Source: Mytilinidion resinicola
Taxonomy: Eukaryota > Ascomycota > Dothideomycetes > Mytilinidiales > Mytilinidiaceae
Assembly: GCF_010093595.1 (NCBI RefSeq)
Contig: NW_022985458.1
Coordinates: forward strand, 1 to 64,000
DNA length: 64,000 bases
Reading direction: 5' to 3'
The position numbers and the translations under genes were made by a program. The notes under the pieces were generated by a model. It did no database searches, was not told the DNA's origin, and was given only the letters and a program-made list of their open reading frames with translations. Below are positions 10,501-22,519 of the stretch, piece by piece (the first letter of the stretch is position 1; each line of letters begins with the position of its first letter).

Positions 10501-12148
10501 TATTAACTCGGGTCCCGTCGAGACATTCAGGAGGAGCAGGCTCGTTCTTCTTAAACGTGTTGAACGCAGCATACTCTGCGCGAGGGAGTTTTCCTAGCAG
10601 CTGGGTTTGGTTGACATTCTGGAAGAGGACCGTAAGCATTGGTGTCAATCTATTGAAAGGGATGTTACCTCGACACCAGCTTTCATTTCCATTAGCAAAG
10701 CCCAGGATTTTTCAGCCTGGTTCTGAAGTTCGGATACCTTATTATCGACAGCTTTCAAGGCATTGCTGTCGAAAGTGCTCAGATCTTTGTTAATGAGTTC
10801 CTCGGTCTTTTCCAGATCCGTCAGTAAAACCTTCCAGTCGTCTAGAACCACAATATCTCTCAAAAGGCGGAAGAGCCTCTCGCGCGAGCATTGCCGGGCG
10901 AGTTGGATCTGATACTTCAGTATTTGAGAATAGAGGTGGACGGTCTTATCTTTGAACGAGTTGTTGAGTTCTCGGAGTGGTTGTGACATGCTACACTCTA
11001 GCATCAGCATCCGTTCTGAGACCTCAAAACCCGGCTTCACAGTTCAAGTAACACCTTTACCTTGAGTTGAAATTGCAAGGACAGGCTTGCGCGGACTTAA
11101 CCAACGTCCAGTGTGCATCACGAAATTGATTATATACCTTTGATGTTGAGTTGAAGGTTTAAGGTAGGTATCCTCTATAACCTTGCATCGGAGGAGAAGC
11201 GCTGAGATGTATTCGAGACCTGCCATAGCATCATCGTCTTGTGTGACCGGGTTTAGAAGGATCTGCAAGGCAATTGTGAGCACCGGAAAGTGGAAAGTAG
11301 TTTATAAATAGCTGCTTACAGGAAGAATGACCAAGACTCCAGCCCATGCTAGGGCAGCATGTGGCTCCGCACTGACTGCAGATCCTATGAAATCCTTGAC
11401 AGAGAGAATCGCATAGACAACCTTGCGGACCTGCTCATTAACGATAACTTCCTTCTTGCCTACAGAAACTTTCAGTCGAGCATTCTGGATATCTCGGAGC
11501 TTTTGATCAACCAGCCTTTGGAGCTTCTCTTCCTGGTCCGCGCCTCTACCGCTTAGTATTTCTCCTCGGCCTGCTAACGTTTGACTGTCGAATGCATCTG
11601 TACAAGGTTGTTTCCTGTTAGCACAAGTTCAATTGATAGCAAGAAATAGCATCTGGTTCCAGCCGAAGGAAGACAATCCGTATTACTATACCTTGCTGAT
11701 GTGGATCCTGCGGTGCCAGCAGGTCCCTCTCGTAAGCATTTATAAGTTTCTGGTACTTAGCTCCAAGCGCCTCGTAAGCTTCATCCCAGAGGTTCGTTGG
11801 CTTTGAGTCCTTCGCAGATGAAGAAACGACGGGACTGTTGTGCAATGGCGTAGAAACGGTTGGACCCGGCTCAAGGTTGGATCGTTCATTCTGAGGATAT
11901 TTTCGTCTCGCATCCTCCGCTGCCGTAGGAAGATAATCTGCGGAGCTCGCATGCGATAGTATAGGACCATCAGTTGGGTCTGCCTTGGGTTTGGAGAGTC
12001 CTTCATCAGACTTTGCTCCACATAAGTCAGCGTCTCAGCCTTAGGTAAAGGTTAATCGGTTGTCAGTCACCGCTGCATCAGCCTTGTCTTTGCCTCTCAC
12101 AGATCTTCCTCCGTGAAGAACTTTCCCGATACGTTCCCGCAAAGGCAT
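7566..12148 (-). CDS. NACHT-WD40 STAND protein (NLR-like, HET-E/HNWD type)
   Basis: Fungal STAND receptor. The supported 3' structure is: exon 8987-7566, intron 9043-8988 (56 bp), exon 10618-9044, intron 10668-10619 (50 bp), exon from about 11030 to 10669. All these joins are phase 0 and GT...AG. Further 5' exons carry the N-terminal region: ILLNPVTQ... near 11250-11150 and LWDEAYEALGAKYQKLINAYE near 11790-11730; the likely start is the ATG at 12148. Their splice sites are not resolved. The NACHT domain has Walker A GMAGTGKST and Walker B LVIDALDEC. After a helical region come seven WD40 repeats of 42 residues. Known relatives in Podospora (het-e, het-d, het-r) trigger incompatibility cell death when the WD repeats meet a ligand. 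No frame break was found in the NACHT and WD exons. Specificity is unknown. Confidence 0.88.
7893..8774 (-). repeat. Seven tandem 126-bp WD40 repeats
   Basis: Seven units of exactly 42 codons, each beginning CLQT(L/I)EGHS and ending WDASSG(A/V). They are near-identical at DNA level. Variation is concentrated in the two or three residues after EGHS (NSVS, DSVR, YWVN, YSVN, NSVT, YSVN, NWVN) and in the later YDNT/VDKT/VDST segment. This pattern resembles the concerted evolution and diversifying sites described for Podospora HNWD genes. An eighth, degenerate start (CLQTLDIGEALSKISFDTTG) follows. Confidence 0.92.
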
Positions 12149-12673
12149 CTTTTCACCGTTTGTAAACGAGCAGACCTTTATTCTTCGACCGTCAAGCGCG
12201 TGGGTTTATAGAGGTCGGTCTCGAAGGTGGCTAGAGAACACACCAAGACTGAAAGGAAGGCGGATTCTGTTTAGGTCTGGTGGTTGCGTGAATGTGCCCG
12301 TTTGAGTACTGGCGTCCGTCAGGCAATTCAAGGGCGAAGCTTCTAAAGCAATTAGCTACTTAGGAACGGGATAATTTGGTTCGAAGGGATTTGGAAGCGA
12401 ACTTACCGTGGCAGGGTTATGACATCGCCTTGTTATGGAAGAGAAGATAGATGTCTAGGTCTTCAACCTAGAGAATATCAAAGTTATGGCAGACCGTAAT
12501 GGAGAGCCCGCGCTTCTTCTGATGTTGGGTTGTATCACTGACGTGTTACAATTGCGGGGCATCTAGACGAATACGGCTTAGCTGCATGCACGGGCCTGCT
12601 GCTCAAGGAGAACTACCAGTTATATATACCAGAAGATTCATCGTATATTAGTATCGTGGGAGTAATATTAGGA
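12149..12673. other. Intergenic; upstream region of the NACHT-WD40 gene
   Basis: No coding signal. It lies between the first ATG of the NACHT-WD40 gene and the target duplication of the neighbouring element, and so probably holds that gene's promoter. Confidence 0.5.
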
Positions 12674-12681
12674 TAAGACTT

Positions 12682-13234
12682 GGGGAGGGCTAATCGTACA
12701 CCCCCTAACGAATAATCGTACACCCCCTAATGACTAATCGTACACCCCCTACTCCCCTGTCACTTCACCGCCTTCTTACTGGCTCAGAGGGTTACTCCAG
12801 AGCTTCCGATTGGCTCGCTTCACCTGCTCACTAATTCCGAATGCTGTCTCCAAATGCGGCCACGTAGCCTCCAGCGCAGCCTATCTGATTTGTGCAGCTG
12901 TATATACGGCCGTACGTGAGCTCGTACGTGAGGCTGTACGTGAGGCTGTACGTGAGGCTGTACGTGAGGCTGTACGTGAGGCTATACAAATCGGAAAGGA
13001 TGCGCCGTAAAACGGAGAGGCTGTATAGCCATGTCGATTCGTATAGCCTCACGTATAGTCCCACGTACGAGCTCACATACGGCAGAGATGCACGTGCAGA
13101 TAGACGTAAGGGTGAATTTTCGGAGGCTTCCTGCCGGACCTCCGAGCCAATCAGAAGCGGTAAATAGGGGGTGTATGATCATTCGAAAGGGGGTGTACGA
13201 GCATTCGTTAGGGGGTGTACGATTAGCCCTCCCC
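12682..13234. mobile_element. Non-autonomous TIR element A, 553 bp, 8-bp target duplication
   Basis: Perfect terminal inverted repeats start GGGGAGGGCTAATCG at both ends and continue for about 32 bp. The element is flanked by the same 8 bp, TAAGACTT (12674-12681 and 13235-13242). Each end holds repeated CGTACACCCCCTA-like iterons: three at the left (12694-12752) and three, more or less diverged, at the right. The interior has a 12-bp tandem array, its inverted counterpart, and the motif ATACAAATCGGAAAGGATGC, which is shared with element C. There is no transposase. An 8-bp duplication fits hAT-type and some other DDE superfamilies (for example KDZ); the superfamily is not assigned. It is clearly related to elements B and C in this window. 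Confidence 0.9.
12911..12983. repeat. 12-bp tandem array (GTACGTGAGGCT) inside element A
   Basis: Six or more copies of GTACGTGAGGCT/GAGCTC. An inverted, diverged copy of the array lies at about 13041-13082, so the two arms can pair across a loop of about 60 bp. The repeat is open in several frames on both strands; any peptide (YVRL or REAV repeats) is most likely a by-product of the 12-bp period. Confidence 0.85.
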
Positions 13235-13242
13235 TAAGACTT

Positions 13243-13630
13243 TACATAGGCGGGAACAAGGCTGCGATAATACCACGATATTAGCGTAGGTATTATTTCC
13301 CATATCGCACCGACCAGCTGCCCCACCCCCCCTGCTCGGTCGATCTTCCGCTCAACCCTGGCCCTGGGTGCCAGGGTGCCTCCACTTATGCATTAGGCCA
13401 ATGGCAGGGTCGATCCCACCCCATGCTAGCGCTTACGGCTGTCGCCAGATATCGACAGCTCAGCTTGTTCAGGGAGCAGGCAGCCCGCCAGAGCGCGCCA
13501 TGAGGCTGAGTAGCAACATGTCTGCGTGCGCCGAAGAGCCAGTGCTTCCCGGCCATCACCTTCATCCCAAACTCCGCACGAGACGCTCCGCTACCCCTCT
13601 GCTCACCACCTCCTATCGTGACGACTCCAA
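13243..13630. other. Intergenic upstream of the NLR pseudogene
   Basis: GC-rich, with no coding signal. It is the probable former promoter region of the PNP-type NLR that starts at 13631. Confidence 0.5.
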
Positions 13631-16600
13631 ATGCCCCGGCCACCCCGCGAGGAATACACGGTAGGATGGGTGTGCGCGCTCTCAGCCGAGCTGGCGGCGG
13701 CGCAGGAGATGCTGGACGAAGAGCATGAAGATCTTGAGCGCGACGTCGACGGCAACGACGAGAATCTATACTCTCTGGGATCGATTGCGGGGCACAATAT
13801 CGCCATCGTATGTCTACCGGCGGGACGCATTGGCAACAACCCTGCGGCGGTCGTGGCGACGCAGATGAAGACGACGTTCAAGGGAATCCGGTTTGGGCTA
13901 ATGGTCGGCATCGGCGGAGGAGTGCCTAGCGTAGCGGTGGACATTCGACTCGGGGACGTGGTGGTCAGCCAGCCAGACAAGACCTTCGGCGGGGTGGTCC
14001 AGTACGACTCTGGCAAGGCGACGCCAAGCGGGTTCAAGAGGACAGGATCGCTTAACGCCCCTCCGCAGATACTGCTCAGCGCGGTTGCAAAGGTGCAAGC
14101 GAGCAAACTCCGAAACAGAAGCAAGGTATCTGAATACCTGCAAACATTCAGCCACATGCCCGACTTTCAGCACGAGGCGGCTGGGCCTGATATCCTGTTT
14201 AAGGCAGGCTACAACCATAAGGGGGGGCAAACCTGCGATGAGTGCAGTATAGACGGGCAAGAAGGCCGGCAGCCTTGTAACAGTTAAGGGGTGATAGCTT
14301 ACTACGGGACGATCGCGTCAGGAAATCAGGTCATGAAAAATGCGGCGGAAAGAGACAGGGTCAGCGCGGAGTTCGGCGGCGTGCTCTGCTTCGAGATGGA
14401 GGCGGCAGGTCTGATGAACAATTTCCCGTGCCTGGTCATCCGCGGCATCTGCGACTATGCAGACTCGCACAAGAATAAGAGGTGGCAACCGTACGCGGCG
14501 GGGATCGCGGCGGCGTATGCGAAGGAGGTGCTGTTGGTGATCCCGCCAGCCGATGTAGCAAAGACTCGCACGGCCGAGGAGGCCACTTAGAGCGCAAGTA
14601 GTTAGTGTAACTGCTCTCTTCTATATATTGCAGCGTGGCTAATAGTGCAATAGAAAGGGCAATCCACTCTATTCCATTCCTTCTAAACCGGTTCTTTATT
14701 AGGAGGAAGGCTAAACTTAATATGCTAAAGCAGAGGCTTATAGTAGACAGAGCGTGCTATAAAATGTTAATTATTAGGCTTAGGGGGACGGGCAAAACGC
14801 AGGTCGCGCTGCAGTTTGCGTACATAGTAAAGGAGAGCTGGCCTAAGTTCTCTATCTTCTAGGTGCCTGCACTAAGTATAGAGAGCTTCGAGCAGGCGTG
14901 CGCAGAAGCTGTAAGACTGTTAGGTATCCCTTAGGCGGCTAATAGCAAGGATAATATAAAAAAGCAGTTCAAACGCCGACTAAGCACAGCGCGGGCCGGG
15001 AGGTGGCTATTGGTGGTCGACAACGCCGACGATGCAGACATCCTCTTTAGAACAGAACAGGCGAAGGGTGTTATTAACTACCTACCACAGAGCGAAGATA
15101 GTATAGTTCTATTTACCACACGCATACTAGAGGTAGCAGTCCTGCTAACACGCGGCAATATACTAAAAATCGGGCCGATGAATTAATAAGACGCGGGCGA
15201 TTTCCTAGGGAAGTCGCTAATTAGGAAGGACCTCCTCCGCAACAGCGCAAGTAGGGATATACTGCTTAATAAGTTAATATATTTACCTCTGGCGATTGCA
15301 CAGGCAGCCGCCTACCTAAATAAAACCAGCATGTCTATTACTAAGTACTTGCACCTGCTCCGGAGCACGGAGCAGGACCTTATTAATCTTATAAGCAGGG
15401 AGTTCCGCGACAATACGTAATATAACAGCTCGGCGAACGCAGTGGCCACAACGTGGGTGGTATTATTTAACTATATCCGCGCACGCGATGCGGTCGCGGC
15501 AGGCCTTCTGCTGTTTATATCTTATATTAAGTGGAAAGCTATTCTATACTCTATTCTACTAAGCGTACAATTAGAAGTGCAGATAGAGGAGGCGATCGGC
15601 ACGCTCTATAGGTACTCCTTCCTAGTACAACAGAGGGACGAAGAGGAGTATAATATCCACCAACTAGTGCACCTAGCAACTTAAATCTGGGTCAGGCAGT
15701 ACAGCAACACAAAAGGGGTGGCTAAGAAAGCTATTAGGAATGTGGCCGGCGTTTTCCTATTAAATAACTATGCAAATCAGGCAGTATAGAAGGCCTATCT
15801 ACCGCATGCTCTACGGCTACTCAAGGATAAGCAAGGCTGCGAGGTTAATAAGAGGTCCAAGTTGTGTCTTTTAGTAGAATAATATTTGCAGGTAGACAGC
15901 AGGATCTAAAAAGCAGTAAGGTGGCTTAAGAAGTCCTGTAAGCAAAGGTAAAGACTTAATAAGGGGAATTCGGATCGGCTATTATTGCAGTATAACCTTA
16001 CTATAGTATACTAAGTAAACAGACAGATTAAGGAGGCAGTTAAGCTGCTGGAAGGCGTTATTGCAATATAAGCAGAAGTGCTCGCAGAAGACTATCCCTT
16101 ACAACTAGTGTTGCAGCACGAGCTTGCTACAGTATACCAAGCGAACGGACAGATTAAGGAGGCAGTTAAGCTNNNNNNNNNNNNNNNNNNNNNNNNNNNN
16201 NNNNNNNNNNNNNNNNNNNNNNNNNNNNNNNNNNNNNNNNNNNNNNNNNNNNNNNNNNNNNNNNNNNNNNNNNNNNNNNNNNNNNNNNNNNNNNNNNNNN
16301 NNNNNNNNNNNNNNNNNNNNNNNNNNNNNNNNNNNNNNNNNNNNNNNNNNNNNNNNNNNNNNNNNNNNNNNNNNNNNNNNNNNNNNNNNNNNNNNNNNNN
16401 NNNNNNNNNNNNNNNNNNNNNNNNNNNNNNNNNNNNNNNNNNNNNNNNNNNNNNNNNNNNNNNNNNNNNNNNNNNNNNNNNNNNNNNNNNNNNNNNNNNN
16501 NNNNNNNNNNNNNNNNNNNNNNNNNNNNNNNNNNNNNNNNNNNNNNNNNNNNNNNNNNNNNNNNNNNNNNNNNNNNNNNNNNNNNNNNNNNNNNNNNNNN

Positions 16601-17010
16601 NNNNNNNNNNNNNNNNNNNNNNNNNNNNNNNNNNNNNNNNNNNNNNNNNNNNNNNNNNNNNNNNNNNNNNNNNNNNNNNNNNNNNNNNNNNNNNNNNNNN
16701 NNNNNNNNNNNNNNNNNNNNNNNNNNNNNNNNNNNNNNNNNNNNNNNNNNNNNNNNNNNNNNNNNNNNNNNNNNNNNNNNNNNNNNNNNNNNNNNNNNNN
16801 NNNNNNNNNNNNNNNTATACTAAGCGAACGGACAGATTAAGGAGGCAGTTAAGCTACTGGAAGGCGTTATCGCGATAAAAGCAGAAGTGCTTGCAGAAGA
16901 CTATCCTGATCGACTAGCGTCGCAGCACGAGCTCGCTAGAGTATACTAAGCAGACGGACAGGTTAAGAAGGCAATTAAGCTGCTAGAGTATGTGGTTTAA
17001 GTGAAATAAA
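13631..17010 (+). pseudogene. PNP_UDP-NB-ARC-TPR NLR pseudogene
   Basis: The ATG at 13631 opens a purine-nucleoside-phosphorylase-like effector domain: YTVGWVCALSAELAAAQ, GIGGGVPS, then FEMEAAGLM and [12 protein letters not shown]. It is broken by an in-frame TAA at 14285-14287, and the same frame then continues to a stop at 14588-14590. The next part, in another frame from 14635, is an NB-ARC domain with a damaged P-loop (LRGTGKTQ) and Walker B (LLVVDNADD), stops at about 14862, 14932 and 15184 and more downstream. TPR units (LLQHELA..Y..NGQIKEAVKLL) follow from about 15950 to 17010, interrupted by 643 N. The density of TA-creating transitions rises rightward, toward the RIP-mutated copia element. 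In intact relatives the PNP domain is the effector and the TPRs sense the ligand. Non-functional as read. Confidence 0.88.
16173..16815. other. Assembly gap (643 N) inside TPR repeats
   Basis: The bases on both sides are nearly the same TPR unit (GCGAACGGACAGATTAAGGA), so the assembly probably broke in a tandem repeat. The true length and repeat number are unknown. Confidence 0.98.
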
Positions 17011-17360
17011 GGGCCTACAGATTTAATTATCCTTCCCGACTTGTATCTAAGAGGGTTCTAGGGTCTTGGCAGGCAGTATTATAGCTATATGCTGACTAGT
17101 AATACTTAATAATGCTAAGAGGAATTTGCTACTAGATCTCGCCACTATATACAGGGAGGGCGGCCGACCCGCACCGGTTATACTCTTGTTAGCTTAAGCT
17201 GTGTAGAGAAGTACCTTCTGGTACCGTAATAAATCACGTGCCTAGGCTAACAGTGGATACATAAGGTGGGGTACTTAGGCTCCCGATTAGCCACACGTTT
17301 ACAGCCATAAGCTTGGCTTGCTGGATAATATAAGTAAATTACACTACGATGCTTATATTA
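17011..17360. other. AT-rich spacer between the NLR pseudogene and the copia LTR
   Basis: Contains the degraded C-terminal end of the NLR frame and no other gene. It ends in TATTA (17356-17360), the left target duplication of the copia element. Confidence 0.5.
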
Positions 17361-17554
17361 TGTCGCACTTAGGTGTGCACGGGATGAAGCAGGATTGGAA
17401 ATGATATCAAGCAGCAGAATATAATTAATTGTGTGTGTGTGGTGTCTCTTGTCGGTTGGGTTACCCCGCCCGACGTTCTATATAGCTTTAATAGCAAGCT
17501 TATTAATGCAGTTCTTGCCTTAGGCCTCCACGGCTAATGCCTTAGTCTATAACA
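17361..17554 (-). repeat. 3' LTR of the old copia element (RIP-mutated)
   Basis: Starts TGTCGCACTTAGG and ends TATAACA, where the other LTR has TGCGACA. Compared with 28238-28431 nearly every difference is TG to TA or CA to TA. A purine-rich run (minus strand CTGGGGGGGTG, 17555-17565) adjoins its inner edge, as expected for a polypurine tract. Confidence 0.92.
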
Positions 17555-20099
17555 CACCCCCCCAGATTTCACTCTGTTTTAGATAAGGTCTGAACGTCTT
17601 GTAGACTATCCTCTTCTAATGCGCATCCTGGATTAATCCGCGATAAGATATTAACTAGGCCTAGTTAGAGTATAAAGTGTGCGTGTTTCTCTGTTAAGAG
17701 GGGTTTTGTAAAGCTATCTAAAGGCATACCTGTGGTTAGAACCTACTAGACTATAACTTTGCTACTTTAATAGATTTGCCTTAGCTATAAGCTATAGATA
17801 TTAACGTGTTTTAGTTTTAAGGTTAACTATAGTCTTGCTTTCTAGATTAGGCCTATTATCTGCTAATTATTATAGAGGATATAAAGTTATTATTCTAGAT
17901 TAAACTATACCTATGCAAACAGCCTATATAAACCTATTATCTCCCTCGCTGTATATAATAGCAATAAAAGCTCTGCTTTAGTTATAGATGTTGTAATAGT
18001 CTTCTATTTAGAGAACTGCTATATAATTAGTCTATTAAACAGCTTTATAAAGTAACCTTACGTTAACTTTTAAGTTTTTAGATTATCCGCGAATAATGCG
18101 TTGCTTAATAGCTGTAGCACTTTATTATTGCCTATTTCTACTACTGTGGAATTTATAGAGCCTAAGAACTTAATAGTATAGTACTTTATAGTCTAGAAAT
18201 ATAAAAGAACTTAATTTGCGTATTATAAGTGCTCTAGTAAAGGGTTTATTATAAACTAACTTAACTAGCTAGCTGCAAACAAAATATCTAGTTTTAATAC
18301 TACTGCTATATATAATATTAAACCTATTTTTTCCTATATTTCTATAATTTACTATATAGTAGCCTGTTCTTTAAAAGGTTAGGAATAATATAATAAAGTA
18401 AAAGGTGTATAAACTATTTTCTATAACTTATCTATTCTATATTTAGTGCAGATTTTATTAATATATTTATCCTAATAGATCTAAAGCTTTTTATCTATTG
18501 CGTTTTACAGGATCCTAATATTAAGGAAGGAGATTGCTTTGCTTAAATCCTTAATCCTGTACTTACTATTTACTGCTAACTTAAATTACTTAATATAGTA
18601 GACGCGTTTTTATTCTAAAATAATAAGGAGATTATCTATATAAAGAAATAGGATAAGGCCTATTTTATTGTTAATAAGAATATATAGTTTATCTAGGCAA
18701 TATTTAAATCCTAGACTGTTAAGGAATAATATAAGTTTATTAAACTATAGCTTTAGTAACTTTTATAGGCTGTAGAGCGCTTTAAGCAATTTCTAAACCT
18801 TTTCTAGTATTCTATACCCTAGTAGATAGGTAGTATAGATTTTATTATCTATATTAGTATTAATAAAGGCGTTCTTAAAGTTAATTTAATAATATAGAAG
18901 CCTAAATATATAGATAAGTACTATAAGAATATAAAAGCTCTAATACGCCCCTATAGCTATATAGATATTGTTAGAAATATTATATTAAAAATTGCCTTTT
19001 ACGTATATTTAAGCTTTATAATAAATAAGGTAGCTAGCAGTATTAAATTTATATATAAAAACCTATTTAAGTAGTAGCATTTATTTATACTCCGGGTAAT
19101 TAATAAGTTTAAAAGTATACTTATCTTTAAGTAACTTAATCTTAGTATCTATAGCTTACTTAAAGTTATCCCTTTCTAGATAACGCTTTAGCTAATACTA
19201 GAATTCCGGTGGTGGTATTAAGTTCTTTTAATAAGTTCTTAGAGTCCGCGCTAATGCAAATATATAGACTATTTATTAACCTAGTTTAGCACGTTCTAGT
19301 TATAAAGTATATGCCTGTTACTATGCCTTTTTCTGCACCTAGTGTATAGTAAGTAACTAAGCCGAATTTACTATATACTAAGTTGCTGTAGCACGGGAAA
19401 AGTTTTATAGTATTATGCTTAGTTATCTAGATCTAAATAATATTAGAGTAGGATATAGCTATATATAAAGCCTGTCTATTTAACTCTATATCCTTATTAC
19501 TATTTATACTAATAAAAGTTGCAGAAATAGTAGAAACGCTAATAGAACTTTATATTAAACTAAATTAGGATTAAAAATACTTATATTTTCTATTAGTTAA
19601 AGTTCTATATTTATATTATCTAAATTAACTTTATTAATACTAATTAAAAGTACTTATCCGGTTTTAGAAAGGCTTATAGAGAGCTATAGGTTAAATATAA
19701 CTTTTTTATCTATTTATATATCCTAAGATATAATAACCTAATCTAGATGCAAAATCTAAACTTTATAAATATTAGTTATATTTAGTCTAATAAGCTATCC
19801 CTTAATTACTTTATTCTATAGCTTTACTTTTATAGAATAGTCTCTTCTATACTTAATTAAAACGTAGGTAAGGGATCCGATAATTTTAATATATAAGAGA
19901 TTTAGCTTATAGCTATATACTATTTTAAAAGGTGTTTACTATTGCTTTTATTATACAGGGGTATAATTTAGAAAACGAGTAGTATAAGCTACTATATATA
20001 GCTAGAGCTTATAAAGTAGTCTACTTTATATATAAAGCTTATAAGCTATAGTTATTATTACCCCCCTAAAATATTCTATAAGGCTATTTTAATCTAGAG
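17555..20099 (-). pseudogene. RIP-mutated copia pol remains (RT, RNase H side)
   Basis: On the minus strand, fragments such as LLKALYSL, FNKLI, SLGFKYCLDK and GLILFLYIDN can be read near 18790-18620. These match the copia RT core, with catalytic YVDD now YIDN. Stops are dense throughout. Confidence 0.75.
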
Positions 20100-20101
20100 T
20101 A

Positions 20102-21941
20102 ACGTATTTTATAAGCGAGCCGTCTACCTAAGCAAGCCGTCTACTTTATTATAAAAACCGGCCTTAAACGTTAATTGCTCTATAACGCTAATAGATATTA
20201 ACTATATACAACTTATAGCCTAATTTACAGCAACCTCTGCATTATTTTTGCACGTACGAATATTATGCCCTAGCTCGCCGCAGCGTTTACAGCGCTGCGC
20301 GCTCCTGCTAGAATCTGCCCTGCCTTATTACCTTTTACTTTAGGTGTCCTTATTAAGCCTTTAAGCAGCTATTTAAGAGCCTGCTTCTATTATTAGAGTT
20401 TTTTTTCTCTAGATCCACTTCTTTTTACGCGCCTTACGCTTTATAGCGGCTTTATTTACCTTTTAAAGGCTGGCAACTATATTACGCAGTAGCGTAGCTT
20501 AATATATTATTATTACAGCACCTTTAGAAAGGCTGCTAAGCATATTAAAAATTGCTATAGGCAAGCTATTTTAATACCTTTAAATATAATTATAAATTAA
20601 AGCTAATTAAGAGCCTAGCTTATAAGCGTTACTTAGTATTTTTAATTCCTATTAAGCCTCTACTATAGCAGGAGGCAATAGTATATAAAGCCGAATATTA
20701 AGCTTTAAAAGCACTGCTTCTAGATTAAGCAGTATAAGGCCTGCACTTTAAAAGCCTGTATAAATATTACTTTTTATAATTAAGTTATAGAAAGCTACTT
20801 TAAATACTAGTAAAAACTCTAGCTTTATAATATAGTTAATATAGTAGCGTATTAAGTCCTTAATTTAGCGCTTGTATACCTTTTTTAATAGCGCAAAGCA
20901 GCTAATATTAAGCGGCTGCAGCAGGTATAATAAATACGCTGGCATATAGAAAGTAATAATATTATTCTCTTTATAAATCTTTTTAAATTTAAGCAAGCGG
21001 TGGCTTTTATAGCTATTAATAATTAGCAGCTAATACGTGCCTATAGTGCAATCCTTTATATACTTATTAAAATACTATAGCTAGGTAATACTAAGCTTAT
21101 TTATTATCTAGCTATTATTACTTACTGCTATAACTTAGTCTAGTAGTATATTATTGCCCTTATACTATATAGAAAGGTAGTACTTGCCTAAAAAGATAAT
21201 AAATAGCGGGATAGCCTATCTACAGGTATTAACTCCTTAGATTATTATTATCTATTCGCGATCGCCTAGCTGTATTAATTTTAGATAATTGCGCCGCTTA
21301 AAGCCTATTATAACTATACTAGTTAAAATAACGCCTATTTAGAAGCTAGCTTTATTAAAGTTATATATATTTTTATTTAGAATACTATACTTTGCTTTTA
21401 TATTATATATAAGCTTAAACTAATTGCTAATTACCTTTAGATCCTTATATAAAGCTCTCTAACAATTATACTTTTAATTAAATTATATTTTAAGCTTAGG
21501 TATTCGCTTAATAAAGTTCTCTGGCCAGTTCTTGCTAATATAGCCGGCGGCGCGCTTAGTAAGGAATTTATTGGCCATCTTTTATATAGTATATAAGTTG
21601 GGCGGAAATCCTTATAAATCTAGGTTAAGTATATATTAAACAACAACTAATTCCTCTAGCTTAGAAAGCTTCTTCGAATTAGGCTTAGAATCGCGTTGTA
21701 GGGTTGTTCCAGCGCGTCGATTTTAAAGTGTGCTTCTAGGTATATTATATATCGTAATAGCGCGCCGTTCGCTTTTAAATTGCTGCTAATTAATTGCTGC
21801 AATAGCTATATATATTCGACCTTTATTTTGTATTAATTACACGTTGTATTGTTAACGCATAGTAGTTAGAAGTTAACGCGTCGCGTTTTTATAATAAAGT
21901 GGACGGCTTGCTTAGGTAAACGGCTTACTTATAGAATACGT
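20102..21941 (-). mobile_element. Fot1/pogo-type DNA transposon, RIP-mutated copy 1
   Basis: 1,840 bp, flanked by TA (20100-20101 and 21942-21943). The long terminal inverted repeats begin ACGTATT(T/C)TATAAGCGAGCC and hold an inner repeat of the AAGCNAGCCGTC motif. The transposase remains are on the minus strand with dense stops. The C-terminal zinc-knuckle codons are visible near 20255-20310. This is the same family as the copy at 22520-24359, which lies in the opposite orientation. Confidence 0.9.
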
Positions 21942-21943
21942 TA

Positions 21944-22517
21944 TTAGGTAAAGATAAATTAAAGGTAATTCCTCTTATAATTATAAGATTCTTCTACTGC
22001 TAGCTTAGTTTCTTTTTGCTATTTAAATAGATATATTATATAGTAAAGCCCTAGTTGTTATTTATAATAGTAAGAAACTTTTATATTACTATAACTAGTT
22101 CTTCTTGCGTTTTATATAGAAGATTAAAGGAGATATAGTATACTAAATAGTTATAGTAGAAATATATAACCTATATATTAAGATTAAATACCTTTTTTAT
22201 ATAGATAAAATCTAAGTAGACCTTTTTAAATAGGTAGGCTTTTTTTTACGTTAAAACGCGTAAAATTTATTAATATACTTATATAAGCTAATATTTAGGA
22301 TATAGCTCTAAAGTCTATTAAAAGTTATAAGTACTAAGTACTACTTTTTTAACTACGTATAGTATTTACTTTAAAGCTTTTTTCCTAATATACTTTAGTC
22401 TAGTATACTAGACGTTTATTAATACTATAGTAGTCTAAAGTATTTTTAACCTCCTTACTATAGTAAAAGCTTGCGCTACTTTAGTATATAATTTAGCTTT
22501 AATAATAAAATCCTAAA
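21944..22517 (-). pseudogene. RIP-mutated copia interior between DNA transposons
   Basis: AT-rich with stops in every frame. Assigned to the copia element by position between the two inserted transposons; no domain motif is readable. Confidence 0.55.
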
Positions 22518-22519
22518 TA

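Noticed and set aside
12810..13182. Overlapping open frames with REAV/YVRL/LTYS peptide repeats in element A (and similar in element B)
   Set aside because: They appear in several frames on both strands because the 12-bp unit is a multiple of three and lacks stops; they lie inside a transposon.
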